From positions 4,058,855-4,122,854 of the forward strand of contig NW_015622544.1 in the NCBI RefSeq assembly GCF_000835495.1: a stretch of 64,000 bases of DNA. Direction: 5' to 3'. Source of the stretch: Cladophialophora immunda. Taxonomy: Eukaryota > Ascomycota > Eurotiomycetes > Chaetothyriales > Herpotrichiellaceae. This document shows positions 54,741 to 64,000 of this stretch, one piece after another. The first letter of the stretch is position 1. Each line of letters begins with the position of its first letter. The translations under genes and the position numbers were made by a program. The notes beneath the pieces are model-generated. The model saw only the letters and a list, made by a program, of their open reading frames with translations, made no database searches and had not been told where the DNA came from.

Positions 54741-56287
54741 TGTGCTGTGGTAGGAGACGAGGAGGGACGATATCCTCTTTTGCAACCAAGCGAGCAACCG
54801 ACTGTTGTTATTTGACTCGATCGTCTTTCACTTTCCTCTGGTCGTTCGCTTGTGTGTCTGATGATCGGATCCTTCGCCGTTAAGTAGCGAGAGCACTCCA
54901 AAACTGCCCTCGAGGGTCGGGCTAAAGTCGAGTCTTAAATAGTTCAATCACACAACCTCGCAACCCTATCTGGACGATGCAGTCCCCCGCCCTCAAATAG
55001 CGCCCTTGCCTCAGATGGCCGATGGGGTCGATGCGAAACGTAATCCCTTCGTCCTCGCGCCTTGTGTTCAACCAGGGAACGGTAAACCGGGTGGTGTATT
55101 ACCAATTAATTCAGCGCCTTACGGGTCATGTCATCCAATACAGACACGTCGGCCGACAAGGTAGGTAAGGTAAGTAGGTAGGTAGGGTATGTATCGTGTA
55201 GTCAATCGACCCCAGATGACAAGTGATGTGTCTGTACCAAGGGCTTATGTAAATCGTGAGTCGTGACGACGTTCGGCCCACCAGTATCTCGTACATACGT
55301 TCCCCCCAATAATGCCCCAGGAAAATCCTCCGCCGTGGAGAGGGAAGCCTGTCACCCTGTACTACTGTCTGGGTGATCGCCCGCCGGTAGGACATTTCCG
55401 TCACCATGCCGCCTGGGGCCAGATAAGCCGAGTTGATTGCCGATCTGGAGGACGAGGGGAATGGGGGGACGTTCGTGCTGCATACACTTCAGGACCCTCA
55501 GGTAGCAAGGTTGATGTCTTACACACAGACAGACTTCCAAACGGCATACTACATTCCAAAGAATTACGTATCAGGTTCCTCGTCGGCTTATTACACGCAT
55601 ACCTGTGTACCTAAGGAGGACCGACGGCACTAATAGTGTCAAGGTGAAGAACGGTGGTTGGAGACATCCTACCCCATCGTATACGTTGCACGAGGCCCCT
55701 TGGCCTGCTGGTATGTCCTACTTCTCGTTCGTACTGGATTGAGAGTCTATTTCTCTGGCAGGGCGTGGACCTAGATCAGGAAGGTATCATCTTATTGACT
55801 GGGTAAGGCGTACAAACCACCAAGACACTCGAGTCTGAGACTGGTGGCCTGTAGGAGAATCTTTCCACGGTGTTGGGTGGGTGACTTCTTACGCACGAGA
55901 AGACATGTACGAGCGGAGTCTACGACCCGGCTGCTGATAAATTGGACAGGAGTCTGGATTCAGGTGCAATCCTGCTTTGCACGGAAACGCTACCCAAGAT
56001 CACCGCTCACTCAGTTGCAGAACATCAGAACTGGAGCCGATCACCTCTATCCCAAGCCTGGCCTTACGCCGACAACCAGTGCCGTGATCGCGGGAAGTGA
56101 GAACAGGGTGCAAGCGGTTTGAAGCTGGGATTTGTCACCTGGAATCTGGACTCACAATATGCAATGTGACTGGTTCTTGGGGAATGCTGCATTGGACGTC
56201 GAGCATTGGGCTTGATATACCGACAACAAGACAATTCGCCTTTTGATCAATGAGAGAATGTTGGAGAATGCGCAATACCCGGGCGTC
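54741..56287. other. Divergent intergenic region with TAGG-rich patch
   Basis: About 1.5 kb between the DUF4863 gene and the FAD monooxygenase gene. A run of GTAGGTAAGGTAAGTAGGTAGG-like units lies at about 55159-55190. No gene was recognised. Confidence 0.5.
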
Positions 56288-58134
56288 ATGGAGAATTTCG
56301 ATCTGGTTATCGTTGGGGCAGGTGAGTTGATTCATTCTGTCAGAAGTTCTGTAGAAGCCTGCACACTCATCCGATATCCATCGTAGGATGGCATGGACTC
56401 GCCATGGCGAAGACATATTCCGAGGTCTGTCCACACGCCAGCCTGCTCATCATAGACTCCGCCAAATCCGTCGGCGGAACATGGGCCAAAGAACGCCTGT
56501 ATCCCGGCCTCAAAACAAACAACATAGTCGGCTCGTACGAGTTCGGCGATTTCCCCATGACCCCGGAGAGATTTGGTGTCAAGCCAGGACAGCATATCCC
56601 CGGCACAGTTGTGCATGAGTATCTGTGTCAATTTGCCGAGCACTTCGGGCTGGTTTCGCGGTTGAGGCTTCAGACCAAGGTTGAATCTGCAGAACTGCAA
56701 GAGACTGGTGAGTGGCTACTTCGAGTGTGTGGCCAAGCTGAAAAAGATGGAACGTCATGCCTGAAGGCTAAGCGGCTTGTTGTGGCTACGGGGTTGACCT
56801 CTGAACCGTATGTGCCTGACTATGCAGGAAGGGATAGTTTCAAAGGAAACTTCCTTCACTCACGCCAGCTGAGAGATCGTGCAAACGACATCGAGACTTC
56901 AAAGGAGGTCGTCGTAATTGGGGCTAACAAGTCGGCATGGGATGTCTGCTATTCTGCTGCGACCTCGGGAGCCCACGTCAACATGGTGATCAGACCAGAG
57001 GGTGGTGGCCCCAGCTGGGTGTGGCCCGTCATGTTTTCTCCTTTCAAGCTATCCATCCAAAGAATGGCAACCACAAGATTTTTCACCCTGTTTGAGCCCT
57101 GCATCTGGGCAGAGGGCAGTGGGTTCAACCTGGCCCGGAGATTGCTGCACCAAACCTGGCTTGGCCGACAGTTGGTCAAGTTGTTCTGGAAGGTCCTTTC
57201 AAGTCCTGTGCTCTCAGCAAACGGATACCACAAGCACCCTGAGCTGAGGAAACTGAAGCCCTGGACGTCGATGTTCTGGATGGGCAATTCCTTAGGTGTT
57301 CACAATTATGAAACGAACTGGTTCGAATTGGTGAAGCAGGGAAAGATAACCGTCCATGTCGCTGACATAACGTCTCTGGAGGGTGATGAGGTCCATCTTT
57401 CAAATGGCGGAGTCCTTCATGCTGACACTTTCGTCTGCTGCACTGGCTGGAGGGTGGTTCCGCCGATCAAGTTCATGCCACCGAGTGCGGCAGCGCAACT
57501 TGGACTCCCAGGACAAGTAAAGGCCGAGAGTGAGTGTGTTGTCAGGCATGCGGATGAGGAGATTTTCGGAGCCGTGCCAGGACTTCGTTCAGGCCCTCTA
57601 AAAGTTCTGCCGGATGGACTAGTACCCATCAAGACCTCAAGGGATGCCCTGGCCCACGGACCGTATCGGTTGTACCGTTTCATGGTGCCGCCGGCAAAGT
57701 ATTTTCTGGACCAACGCAACATAGCTTTCATCGGGGCTCACCTTGCTCTCAATGCCATCACGGTGGCACAGGCGCAGGCATTGTGGATAACGGCATTCTT
57801 CCAGCAAGAGATCCCGAATCTGAACGCTTCCACAATCACTTATCGGGATATTGAGTATCAAACAATCCTTCACAGTGAACACTGTCGGTTGAGGCATCCG
57901 CCTGCTGGCGGAGGCGCAGGCGAGAGATGTCCAGATCTTGTTTTTGACGGGCTGCTGTACACAGACTTACTGCTCCGAGATATTGGGATACCGAATTTCA
58001 GAAAGCGAAGTGTCTGGGACGAACTGTTCGATCGATATTTGCCCAAAGACTATGCTGGAATGACACGGGCATTGATTGATCGAAGGACACCCACCCAGCA
58101 ATATCCCTTGAAGAACCATCAGACGAAGGCCTGA
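56288..58134 (+). CDS. FAD-dependent flavin monooxygenase (FMO/Baeyer-Villiger-like)
   Basis: Exons 56288-56321 and 56387-58134 (intron GTGAGT...GTAG, 65 nt) give 593 residues. Joining yields VIVGAGWHGLAMAK, the FAD-binding GxGxxG at residues 10-15. Further landmarks are DSAKSVGGTWAKERLYPGLKTNN, a classic FMO/BVMO segment, VVATGLTSEPYVPDYAG and the second Rossmann motif VVVIGANKSAWDVC for NADPH. The C-terminal half contains LRSGPLKVLPDGLVPIKTSRDA, found in fungal FMO-like enzymes of specialised metabolism and detoxification. It would hydroxylate or insert oxygen using NADPH and O2. Substrate unknown. Confidence 0.92.
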
Positions 58135-59031
58135 GAACGAAGGCTCTTCGACTCTTCTCCACCTCGGCGACTCGTCGATCACACTTCGAGGCGTGGCACG
58201 GCGAATGCCAGCCTTCGCAGCCCGTCAACATGACCGTATCGGAGCATACTTGCATCACGGCACGGCCGTCCGCGTAACCCCGGCATACGCCGAGGCCACC
58301 GGTCACCACAAAGGCGCGCTTGAACAGCGGTAGAATGAATTCCGCCCTTTATGGCATTTGACGAGCATTCCTCCCGCAGATTGGTAGTGAGAAAGTCCTT
58401 GGTGGGCTGGAAAGGAGGAACAGTCTGATGCCATGATCTTGCTATGCTCAACCGGACACAACTAATCTCTGGCCCGCGACAACCCAAGAGAGCCTGGATG
58501 TAAGGCTGCTATACATTAGCAGACTGCCCAAGGGCCTGGTCTGTGACAGGTTTGCCTAAGAGCCTGATCCATGTAAAGACGGAATGAAGTAGTTGTCGTC
58601 TGGCTCATTCCACAGGCAGCCAGTAGCCTCGGAGCCGCTTGACCACCCAGGACGAGACAGGAGTAGTGATCCGCCCCGTAATACTGGCTTGATTCACCGG
58701 CATTGGGTCTCGGCTCCTGTGAATGCTTAAGAACAACCTTATTTCTTTGTCGTCTTGGATAGTCGTTGCATCTCTCTAGTCAGACAGTCGGGGTCTACAG
58801 ACGTAAGCCTGAAGCCCGATACTTGCTCGAGAGTCGGATTTAGGAGATACAATGAACACTTGGGCTTTGCATGCTGCCAGCTTGTCGGCAACGAAGACTC
58901 AACCATGGAATTAACACTTCAGGCGTCATAGAAGAAGGATACGGGGCTGTATATAAAGTCGCTTGTTCACAACGGTGGGATGGACAACTTGGACAAGGAC
59001 CATCGACAAGAAAAAGGAAGAGAAAAGGACA
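58135..59031. other. Intergenic region
   Basis: About 900 bp between two plus-strand genes. No conserved frame or RNA was found. The right end is the promoter of the GFA-type gene. Confidence 0.5.
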
Positions 59032-59526
59032 ATGTTTGAATCCAGCTGCCTTTGCGGCGCTAATCGGTTGCGCTGGGAAGCTGAGCCTTTCTTGAGGGTA
59101 TGTCGGCCATGCTTTCCCGTTGAACCTCAGGTCCTAACCCTCATCCAGATGCGTTGTTGGTGTGTGGACTGCAAGAAGTTCTCAGGGTCGACGAACACAA
59201 ACAATATCCTGGTACCTCTCAAGGGGATGAAGGTGGTGAAGGGCAACCTCAAGACATTCACCTTGGACGTCGAGTCTGGAAACCAGATGACCAGCTTCTT
59301 CTGCGACCATTGCGGGTCGACCTTGTACCGTAGGAGCAGCGGAATCAGTGATGGAGTGGCCGTGATGGTTGGTGGTGTTGACGGCGATGAGATGTTACAC
59401 GCCAGCAAGCCTCAGGTCGAGATCTATACGAGCAGTCGTCCAGAATGGGTCGCTCCCATCAAAGGGGCAGAGCAGGTGGAGGGCGCGTGGCATCCGCGGC
59501 CTGACCAGTTGCCCAAGCGGGCTTGA
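59032..59526 (+). CDS. GFA/CENP-V-type zinc protein (glutathione-dependent formaldehyde-activating family)
   Basis: Exons 59032-59097 and 59149-59526 (intron GTATGT...CTAAC...CCAG, 51 nt, in frame) give 147 residues. The zinc ligands are arranged as in the GFA fold: SCLCG (CxC), CWCVDC (Cys25, 27, 30) and FFCDHCGSTL (CxxC). The family text CRKFSGS is present as CKKFSGST. The intron reading is preferred because it brings the first and second Cys clusters to the normal spacing. The family was named for formaldehyde-glutathione condensation, but many members have other or unknown functions. It closes the accessory block that also contains FMO, DUF4863 and CYP51 genes. Confidence 0.9.
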   Translation: MFESSCLCGANRLRWEAEPFLRVCRPCFPVEPQVLTLIQMRCWCVDCKKFSGSTNTNNILVPLKGMKVVKGNLKTFTLDVESGNQMTSFFCDHCGSTLYRRSSGISDGVAVMVGGVDGDEMLHASKPQVEIYTSSRPEWVAPIKGAEQVEGAWHPRPDQLPKRA

Positions 59527-61012
59527 GTGATAAACAGAGTAGATCAGCCGAGGGGAGCGGAACAAGTAACTTCTTGTGTCAATCCAACCGAACAAGGAGC
59601 TCGACATCGGTGTACAAGGCAGAAGAAGGAAAAGGAGAGGAACGCAGGTTGAGAGAGGAAGCTTCCTCGTATGGCGCAATGGCACGTGACCATAGTGCTT
59701 TTTGCTCTGATCCTGTGACCGCGAAATGCAGAAGCAACCTCCTCATCTTCTTCGTCATAAGCCCTCACAGTCTCTCCTCAGTGCTTCAAATTTGTTCTTT
59801 CTTCGTCTTTAACACTGCCCTTTACCACAATATGAAGGGTCACCGTTGCAAATTGACGGGAGACCGCACACAGGCTCGCCGCCTCTTCGCTGAAGCCTCC
59901 AAGCAGCTACGCCCGGCTGTGTGTTGCTAACCTTCGACTCGAGGTCAAGATCATTCGATTCCCGTCGCCTTTACTTGCCTGCTTTTTCCTCCTATGAACC
60001 TCTGAGCCTCCGACCTTCTCCCGACTCTCCATTGGTGACTACAGCCACCGGATCTGCCTTGTGCACTGACTCCGTCGCTGCCGACTCTTTGCCTGCGCAG
60101 GCCGCGGAAACTCCTGCGCGAATGACCTCAAATTTTCACCGGAGCACAGCGAAGGTGTTACGTCGGCTTTACGCTATGTGAGCGAAAATCGAGCAAGAGG
60201 AGAGACAGAGACACAGAAGGTACCAGTCAGGAGTTTTGATCGAGTAAAAATGGGCTTACTATCGAGTAATGGACATACACTTCCAGAGGTTGCCGAGGCC
60301 AAATATGGCTTAGAACACGGCCGAGGACCCTTATCACCAAGCCTCCCGAGTCCCGAATTCCGGCCAGCTGCATGGGGGAAAGCGTCGTCGCGCAGAGGCT
60401 CCTGGTCCAGGCACATGTCTCCATTTCCCAACGATAACAGGTGTACGTCAGCGCCATTCATGCCCACCATCCCACCAAAATTCAAACTTGATGTTCCGGC
60501 GAGACGTCTCCTCTTATCTCTACTCGATATGATCGAGTAACAGATACCGCCCACGCGCTCAGCGTCCGCGCGCGTGCCGATTCTCACCAATGGCAACTCT
60601 CTGGGCGTCCCGGCATTCCAGACGTCGATCGGGCTCCTCCGCATGCATGGCTTCCACACTTCCCTCCTGCGATATTTCTGGGGATTCCCAGCAGGTGCTG
60701 TCTCCCGACGGGGGCTGTGGGTGACCCGAGCTGATGCGAGGGATGTACGCCAGTGGTCGTTGAAAGGTGGTATGTCTCTCTTTTGTCCCCGTCCTTTGTT
60801 CCAGTTGCTTGAAAACTCGCCCCGATTCCGTTCTCAAAAAGTGCTGGGACGACGGTTGAACTTGCGCATTGCTTATCAACTCGTTTGATAAGGACTGTAC
60901 TCCCCAGTTCACATGCTCAGCGTCTCTTATCCACCCGCCCTATGCCCACAAGCCCTGTGCTGTTCATATCGATCCTTTACAAGCGGCTGGTGCTCTGTCG
61001 CCTACCGTAACA
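59527..61012. other. Intergenic region upstream of allantoinase
   Basis: About 1.5 kb without a recognised gene. The right end holds the allantoinase promoter with the paired GATA sites described separately. Confidence 0.5.
60872..60892. promoter_or_regulatory. Palindromic pair of GATA-factor sites before allantoinase
   Basis: CTTATCA (60872-60878) and TGATAAG (60886-60892) form a perfect inverted repeat with a 7-bp spacer, 121 bp before the allantoinase ATG. Paired HGATAR sites are the preferred targets of AreA/NIT2, which turn on purine-catabolic genes during nitrogen limitation. Function here is inferred. Confidence 0.6.
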
Positions 61013-62668
61013 ATGACTAGCTGGACCAGAGCCTTTAATCCTTATCCGACACCTCCACGATCTCCCCCGAATGGCTTGTTGGAAGCGGCAGGCGAGTCTC
61101 CGATAACTGTGATCGCTTCGTCTCGAGCCATCCGATCTGGACGACTTTCCGCGGCCACTATTGTTGTATCCAATGCTACAGGCAAAATCACCGCGACCTT
61201 TGATTCGATCGTTCCTGCGTCCGATTTCCCTCCCAACACACCATATACCGACTACTCGCCGCATATACTTCTACCGGGCTTGGTCGACGCCCATGTCCAC
61301 CTCAACGAACCTGGCCGCACAGAATGGGAGGGTTTCTACACGGGGACGCAGGCCGCCGCCTTTGGTGGAGTGACGACTGTCGTGGACATGCCATTGAACG
61401 CTGTACCGCCCACCACCACCGTGGCGGGGCTGCAAGAGAAGATCAAAGCAGCACAAGGCCAATGCTGGGTTGACGTTGGCTTCTACGGGGGCATCATCCC
61501 TGGAAACGAAGGAGAACTCAAGGCTCTAGTCCGAGAAGGAGTCAGGGGCTTCAAGGGATTCCTCATTGACAGCGGTGTCGAAGAGTTTCCTGCGGTCTCA
61601 TCCACCGACATTGAGAAGGTCTTTGCTGAATTGGCGGATGAGCCTACGACTGTCATGTTCCATGCAGAGATGATACCGCCAATTGCAGACTCTGTCGGAG
61701 ATGACGTCCAGATATCGTTACCTCCTTTGCAACCACACGGACCCCTCAATGCGTACAGTACCTTTCTCGAGTCGCGGCCGCCATCTTTTGAGACCTATGC
61801 CATTGAGGAAATTCTCTCACTGGCTCACCTCGCGCCAAACTTACCGTTGCATATCGTCCATTTGTCAGCCATGGAAGCGATTCCTCTGTTGAGGAAAGCA
61901 CGTGCACAGGGAATCAATATCACCGCCGAGACCTGCCCGCACTATTTGTCCCTGGCTGCGGAACAGGTTGCTCTGGGTGACACTAGACACAAATGCTGCC
62001 CACCCATCCGGACCCAGTCAAATCAAGATAGTCTCTGGGAAGAGCTGAAGCAGCATACCGTGGAAGGCGTGATCAAGACGGTGGTGTCGGATCATTCCCC
62101 CTGCACTCCTGATCTCAAGATTCTCCCTTCACACATCCCGGGACATATTTGCCAACCCAAGGACAGCGTCAAATCCTTACAGTTAGAGACTGACAGAGGC
62201 GACTTCTTCTCTGCATGGGGAGGTATCTCGTCTGTTGGGCTGGGGCTGCCCATCCTGTGGACAGAAATGACCCGCCGCGGTTTGACGGGAACAGACTCGG
62301 CCATCACCGACGTGGTGACATGGTGCTGCACCAATACTGCTGCACAAGTAGGCTTGGAAAAGCAGAAAGGTGACCTTGCCGTCGGGTTTGACGCCGACAT
62401 CTGTATCTTTGACGACACGAAGGAGTGGATTGTAGAGCCCAGCACGATGCTGTTCCGGAACAAATGCTCTCCGTATCAGGGTAAAACCATGATTGGACAA
62501 GTCAAAGAGACGTGGTTGAGGGGAAGACAGGTGTTTGTGAGGGACGGAATGAACAATGGGTTTGTTGGGAAGGATTGCGAGGGACAGTTGTTGCTGGAGC
62601 CAAGGATCAAGGAGTTGAAGAAGGTCAAGAGTTGGTTCAGGAGGTGGATTTATGATTTCGACGGCTGA
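61013..62668 (+). CDS. DAL1: Allantoinase
   Basis: A single exon of 551 residues. The metal-binding DAHVHLNEPGRTEWEGF (His94, His96) opens the amidohydrolase barrel. FKGF carries Lys181, the carbamylated bridging lysine. MFHAE and LHIVHLSAME give the further His ligands, and VVSDHSPC the catalytic Asp. These fit the allantoinase/dihydropyrimidinase group, and GTQAAAFGGVTTVVDMPLN and TAETCPHYLSL point to allantoinase. It opens the hydantoin ring of allantoin to allantoate, the step before urea release in purine-nitrogen use. The ATG at 61013 is chosen as the first ATG in frame. The 40-residue N-terminal lead is rather long. An upstream GATA palindrome suggests nitrogen control. Confidence 0.94.
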   Translation: MTSWTRAFNPYPTPPRSPPNGLLEAAGESPITVIASSRAIRSGRLSAATIVVSNATGKITATFDSIVPASDFPPNTPYTDYSPHILLPGLVDAHVHLNEPGRTEWEGFYTGTQAAAFGGVTTVVDMPLNAVPPTTTVAGLQEKIKAAQGQCWVDVGFYGGIIPGNEGELKALVREGVRGFKGFLIDSGVEEFPAVSSTDIEKVFAELADEPTTVMFHAEMIPPIADSVGDDVQISLPPLQPHGPLNAYSTFLESRPPSFETYAIEEILSLAHLAPNLPLHIVHLSAMEAIPLLRKARAQGINITAETCPHYLSLAAEQVALGDTRHKCCPPIRTQSNQDSLWEELKQHTVEGVIKTVVSDHSPCTPDLKILPSHIPGHICQPKDSVKSLQLETDRGDFFSAWGGISSVGLGLPILWTEMTRRGLTGTDSAITDVVTWCCTNTAAQVGLEKQKGDLAVGFDADICIFDDTKEWIVEPSTMLFRNKCSPYQGKTMIGQVKETWLRGRQVFVRDGMNNGFVGKDCEGQLLLEPRIKELKKVKSWFRRWIYDFDG

Positions 62669-63053
62669 GCTTCTGAGGGCCTTTTTACGAGATTCGGACG
62701 TGACGACTGTAGACATTCTTCGAACGAATACCTAGATAACTTGAGATCCTAACACCTGATTGCGATGCACGGTATGCGGTACGCGGTATGCGAAGGCTGT
62801 CGTGCAGTCACAGGTCTTGCGAAGTACGAGCTTCGCGAGATACGGCCCCCACCTCGCCATTCCAACTTCCCTGGTCATCCCAACTACCAAGGCCTTCAGC
62901 AATTTCTGGCAGCTAGAACAACTCGCTGCCTCTGGCTAAACTTCCAATTATCCAATCGAACCTCCCCGGGAACAGACGTGTGTATCGCCCTCATTATGGA
63001 TGCAATAGCTGCTTTTTCTATTGCCACGAGGGTACTCTCTACCTAAAGCAATC

Positions 63054-63420
63054 CTAAATTCAGCCGTCTTGCTTTATGTGGTTGGGTTTGGTGTCTACCT
63101 CCTTTACTCGTGGCTTTATCATGTGGAGCCAAGCGGTGGGCCCAATGATTTTCGCAATATATTCATTGCATTCATTCGTAGTCGTTGGTGGTGTTTCCGT
63201 CTATCGATTTTATCTGGCCGGTTTCTATGTCCTTGATTTGCGGAAAAGAGATGGAGATTTCGAGTGGTATAAACCAGAAGTCTTTGAAAAGCCTGACTCT
63301 CGGAAGCAGTTGTCGAGATGGCTCAGAGCACCTCAGGACTCGGTACAGCCTCGCCAGATCTTTAGCTTACGGTGCAAGAAAGTGGCGGCGTTTTCGGGTA
63401 CAACTGTAACACAAGGCTGA
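63054..63420 (+). pseudogene. Possible frameshifted fragment of a small membrane protein
   Basis: One frame encodes a transmembrane-like stretch SAVLLYVVGFGVYLLYSWLYH followed by GGPNDFRNIFIAFI. The text then continues sensibly only in the other frame (VVVGGVSVYRFYLAGFYVLDL). The break near 63175 has no good splice signals, so a frameshift in a decayed gene is the simplest reading. The 5' part could join upstream coding text near 63033, but the phase does not fit. Alternatively this may be non-coding. Confidence 0.3.
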
Positions 63421-63647
63421 TCTTCCGCCAAACCTTCGAACGGACTAGGCGAGGATTCATCATTGTCGCGCAAATGAGCATCACAGGAGCATAGCACACC
63501 TAAGCAGGGCTCACTGAGCATGTTAGAGAAGGAGCATCTGAGTAACTTGGGAGGGTATCCCCGCGAGCCTGTTTTGGTACGGGGCTTTGGCCTAGTGCCC
63601 CTAGTTCTGGGCCCAGCGCTCAACTATACTGTCCGGCAGAGTTTTAG

Positions 63648-63685
63648 GGATAAGCCTGCCGCCCAGGTAGGTGGCAGGCTTATCC
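63648..63685. repeat. Perfect 13-bp inverted repeat with 12-nt loop
   Basis: GGATAAGCCTGCC (63648-63660) is followed by its exact reverse complement at 63673-63685. It could form a hairpin or be the end of a small mobile element. It is 260 bp before tRNA-Arg. Confidence 0.7.
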
Positions 63686-63948
63686 AGTCATCTCTCAAAA
63701 CTGTGTATTTTTGGCCAGTTATCAGACAATTACGCGCTCTCTCTCGCGCCCTTCCAACCACAGAAGAAAAAACGTCACGTGGTAATTTCCTCGTCAGTTC
63801 ACCGCTCGAATGAGATCCGGTAAGGCCACGTGACTGAATAGTGGTGCCAATTGCTTTACGGAGAATTATATTGGGTTTATATATTTTAGTTGTTCCAAAT
63901 TTCATCAACAATTCGTGAAGCGAGTTGTCCGACAAATTCCGACACCCA

Positions 63949-64000
63949 GGACGCGTGGCGAAATGGTATCGCGCTTGACTACGAATCAAGTGGTTGCGGG
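63949..64000 (+). tRNA. tRNA-Arg(ACG), 3' end beyond the window
   Basis: The acceptor 5' strand GGACGCG begins at 63949, followed by T8-G9, a D stem GCG/CGC and the anticodon stem CTTGA/TCAAG around loop CT-ACG-AA. The anticodon ACG reads CGN arginine codons. The variable and T arms run off the window edge. No intron is seen up to the end. Confidence 0.88.

Larger units (their letters stand above)
62669..63948. other. Intergenic region with possible gene remnant and inverted repeat
   Basis: About 1.3 kb between allantoinase and tRNA-Arg. It includes a possible membrane-protein fragment (about 63054-63420) and a 13-bp inverted repeat (63648-63685), both listed separately. Confidence 0.45.

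Noticed and set aside
50942..59526. A classical secondary-metabolite gene cluster
   Set aside because: No polyketide synthase, non-ribosomal peptide synthetase, terpene synthase or prenyltransferase is present in the window. Only tailoring-type genes are seen.
1..64000. CRISPR arrays, bacterial operons, rRNA genes or transposase genes
   Set aside because: None was seen. The sequence is a eukaryotic nuclear region, and no repeat-spacer array or transposase domain was found by reading the frames.

Overview
The window is nuclear DNA of a filamentous ascomycete (Pezizomycotina). The reasons are short GT-AG introns of about 45-135 nt in most genes, long intergenic spacers, Zn2Cys6 and MFS families of fungal type, a fungal SEA/GATOR subunit (Npr2), a CYP51 sterol demethylase and a pol III tRNA gene with a canonical position-37 intron. 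I cannot name the species from the sequence alone. Gene models were built by hand from reading frames, splice signals and family conservation. Exon coordinates are given for each gene.

Layout. 1-12.4 kb holds housekeeping and signalling genes: the PKA regulatory subunit (3' end outside the window), a CBM48/AMPK-beta-like protein with a long low-complexity tail, a PDI-like ER protein transcribed divergently from a prolyl-4-hydroxylase-like dioxygenase, the ribosome-rescue factor Dom34/pelota, and an unknown basic coiled-coil protein with a PCNA-binding (PIP-box) motif. 13.4-24 kb holds a DHA1 drug/polyamine transporter, NPR2, a HOL1-like MFS transporter and an acetamidase-type amidase; the last two are divergent. 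24.4-32.1 kb holds a tRNA-Leu(UAA) gene, a 1,225-residue AAA ATPase and a STAND/NLR-like protein. 32.9-40.5 kb is a sulfur block: sulfide:quinone oxidoreductase, a divergent persulfide dioxygenase and a SulP sulfate permease. 41.3-47.6 kb has a LysM plus lysozyme-like protein, another MFS transporter and a divergent Zn2Cys6 regulator. RRP14/SURF6 follows at 48-49.7 kb. 50.9-59.5 kb is an accessory block of catabolic or tailoring enzymes: GNAT acetyltransferase, CYP51-type P450, a DUF4863/hydroxylaminobenzoate-lyase-like protein, an FAD monooxygenase and a GFA-type zinc protein. 61-62.7 kb is allantoinase with a palindromic pair of GATA sites upstream. The window ends inside a tRNA-Arg(ACG).

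The most striking observation is the tRNA-Leu(UAA) gene. Besides its ordinary 20-nt anticodon-loop intron it carries a second 69-nt insertion inside the T-stem. That insertion starts GTAAGT, has a TTAAC branch-like motif and ends TAG, which is the layout of a pre-mRNA (spliceosomal) intron. Removing it exactly restores a perfect 5-bp T-stem and TTCGAAC loop, and the B box stays intact while it is present. If it is expressed, this would be an mRNA-type intron in a pol III tRNA gene.

Other points of interest are the divergent PDI/P4H pair (the two animal prolyl-4-hydroxylase subunit families), the sulfide-oxidation gene pair next to a sulfate permease, a CYP51 with a changed I-helix motif, and a LysM/lysozyme-fold protein without an obvious secretion signal.
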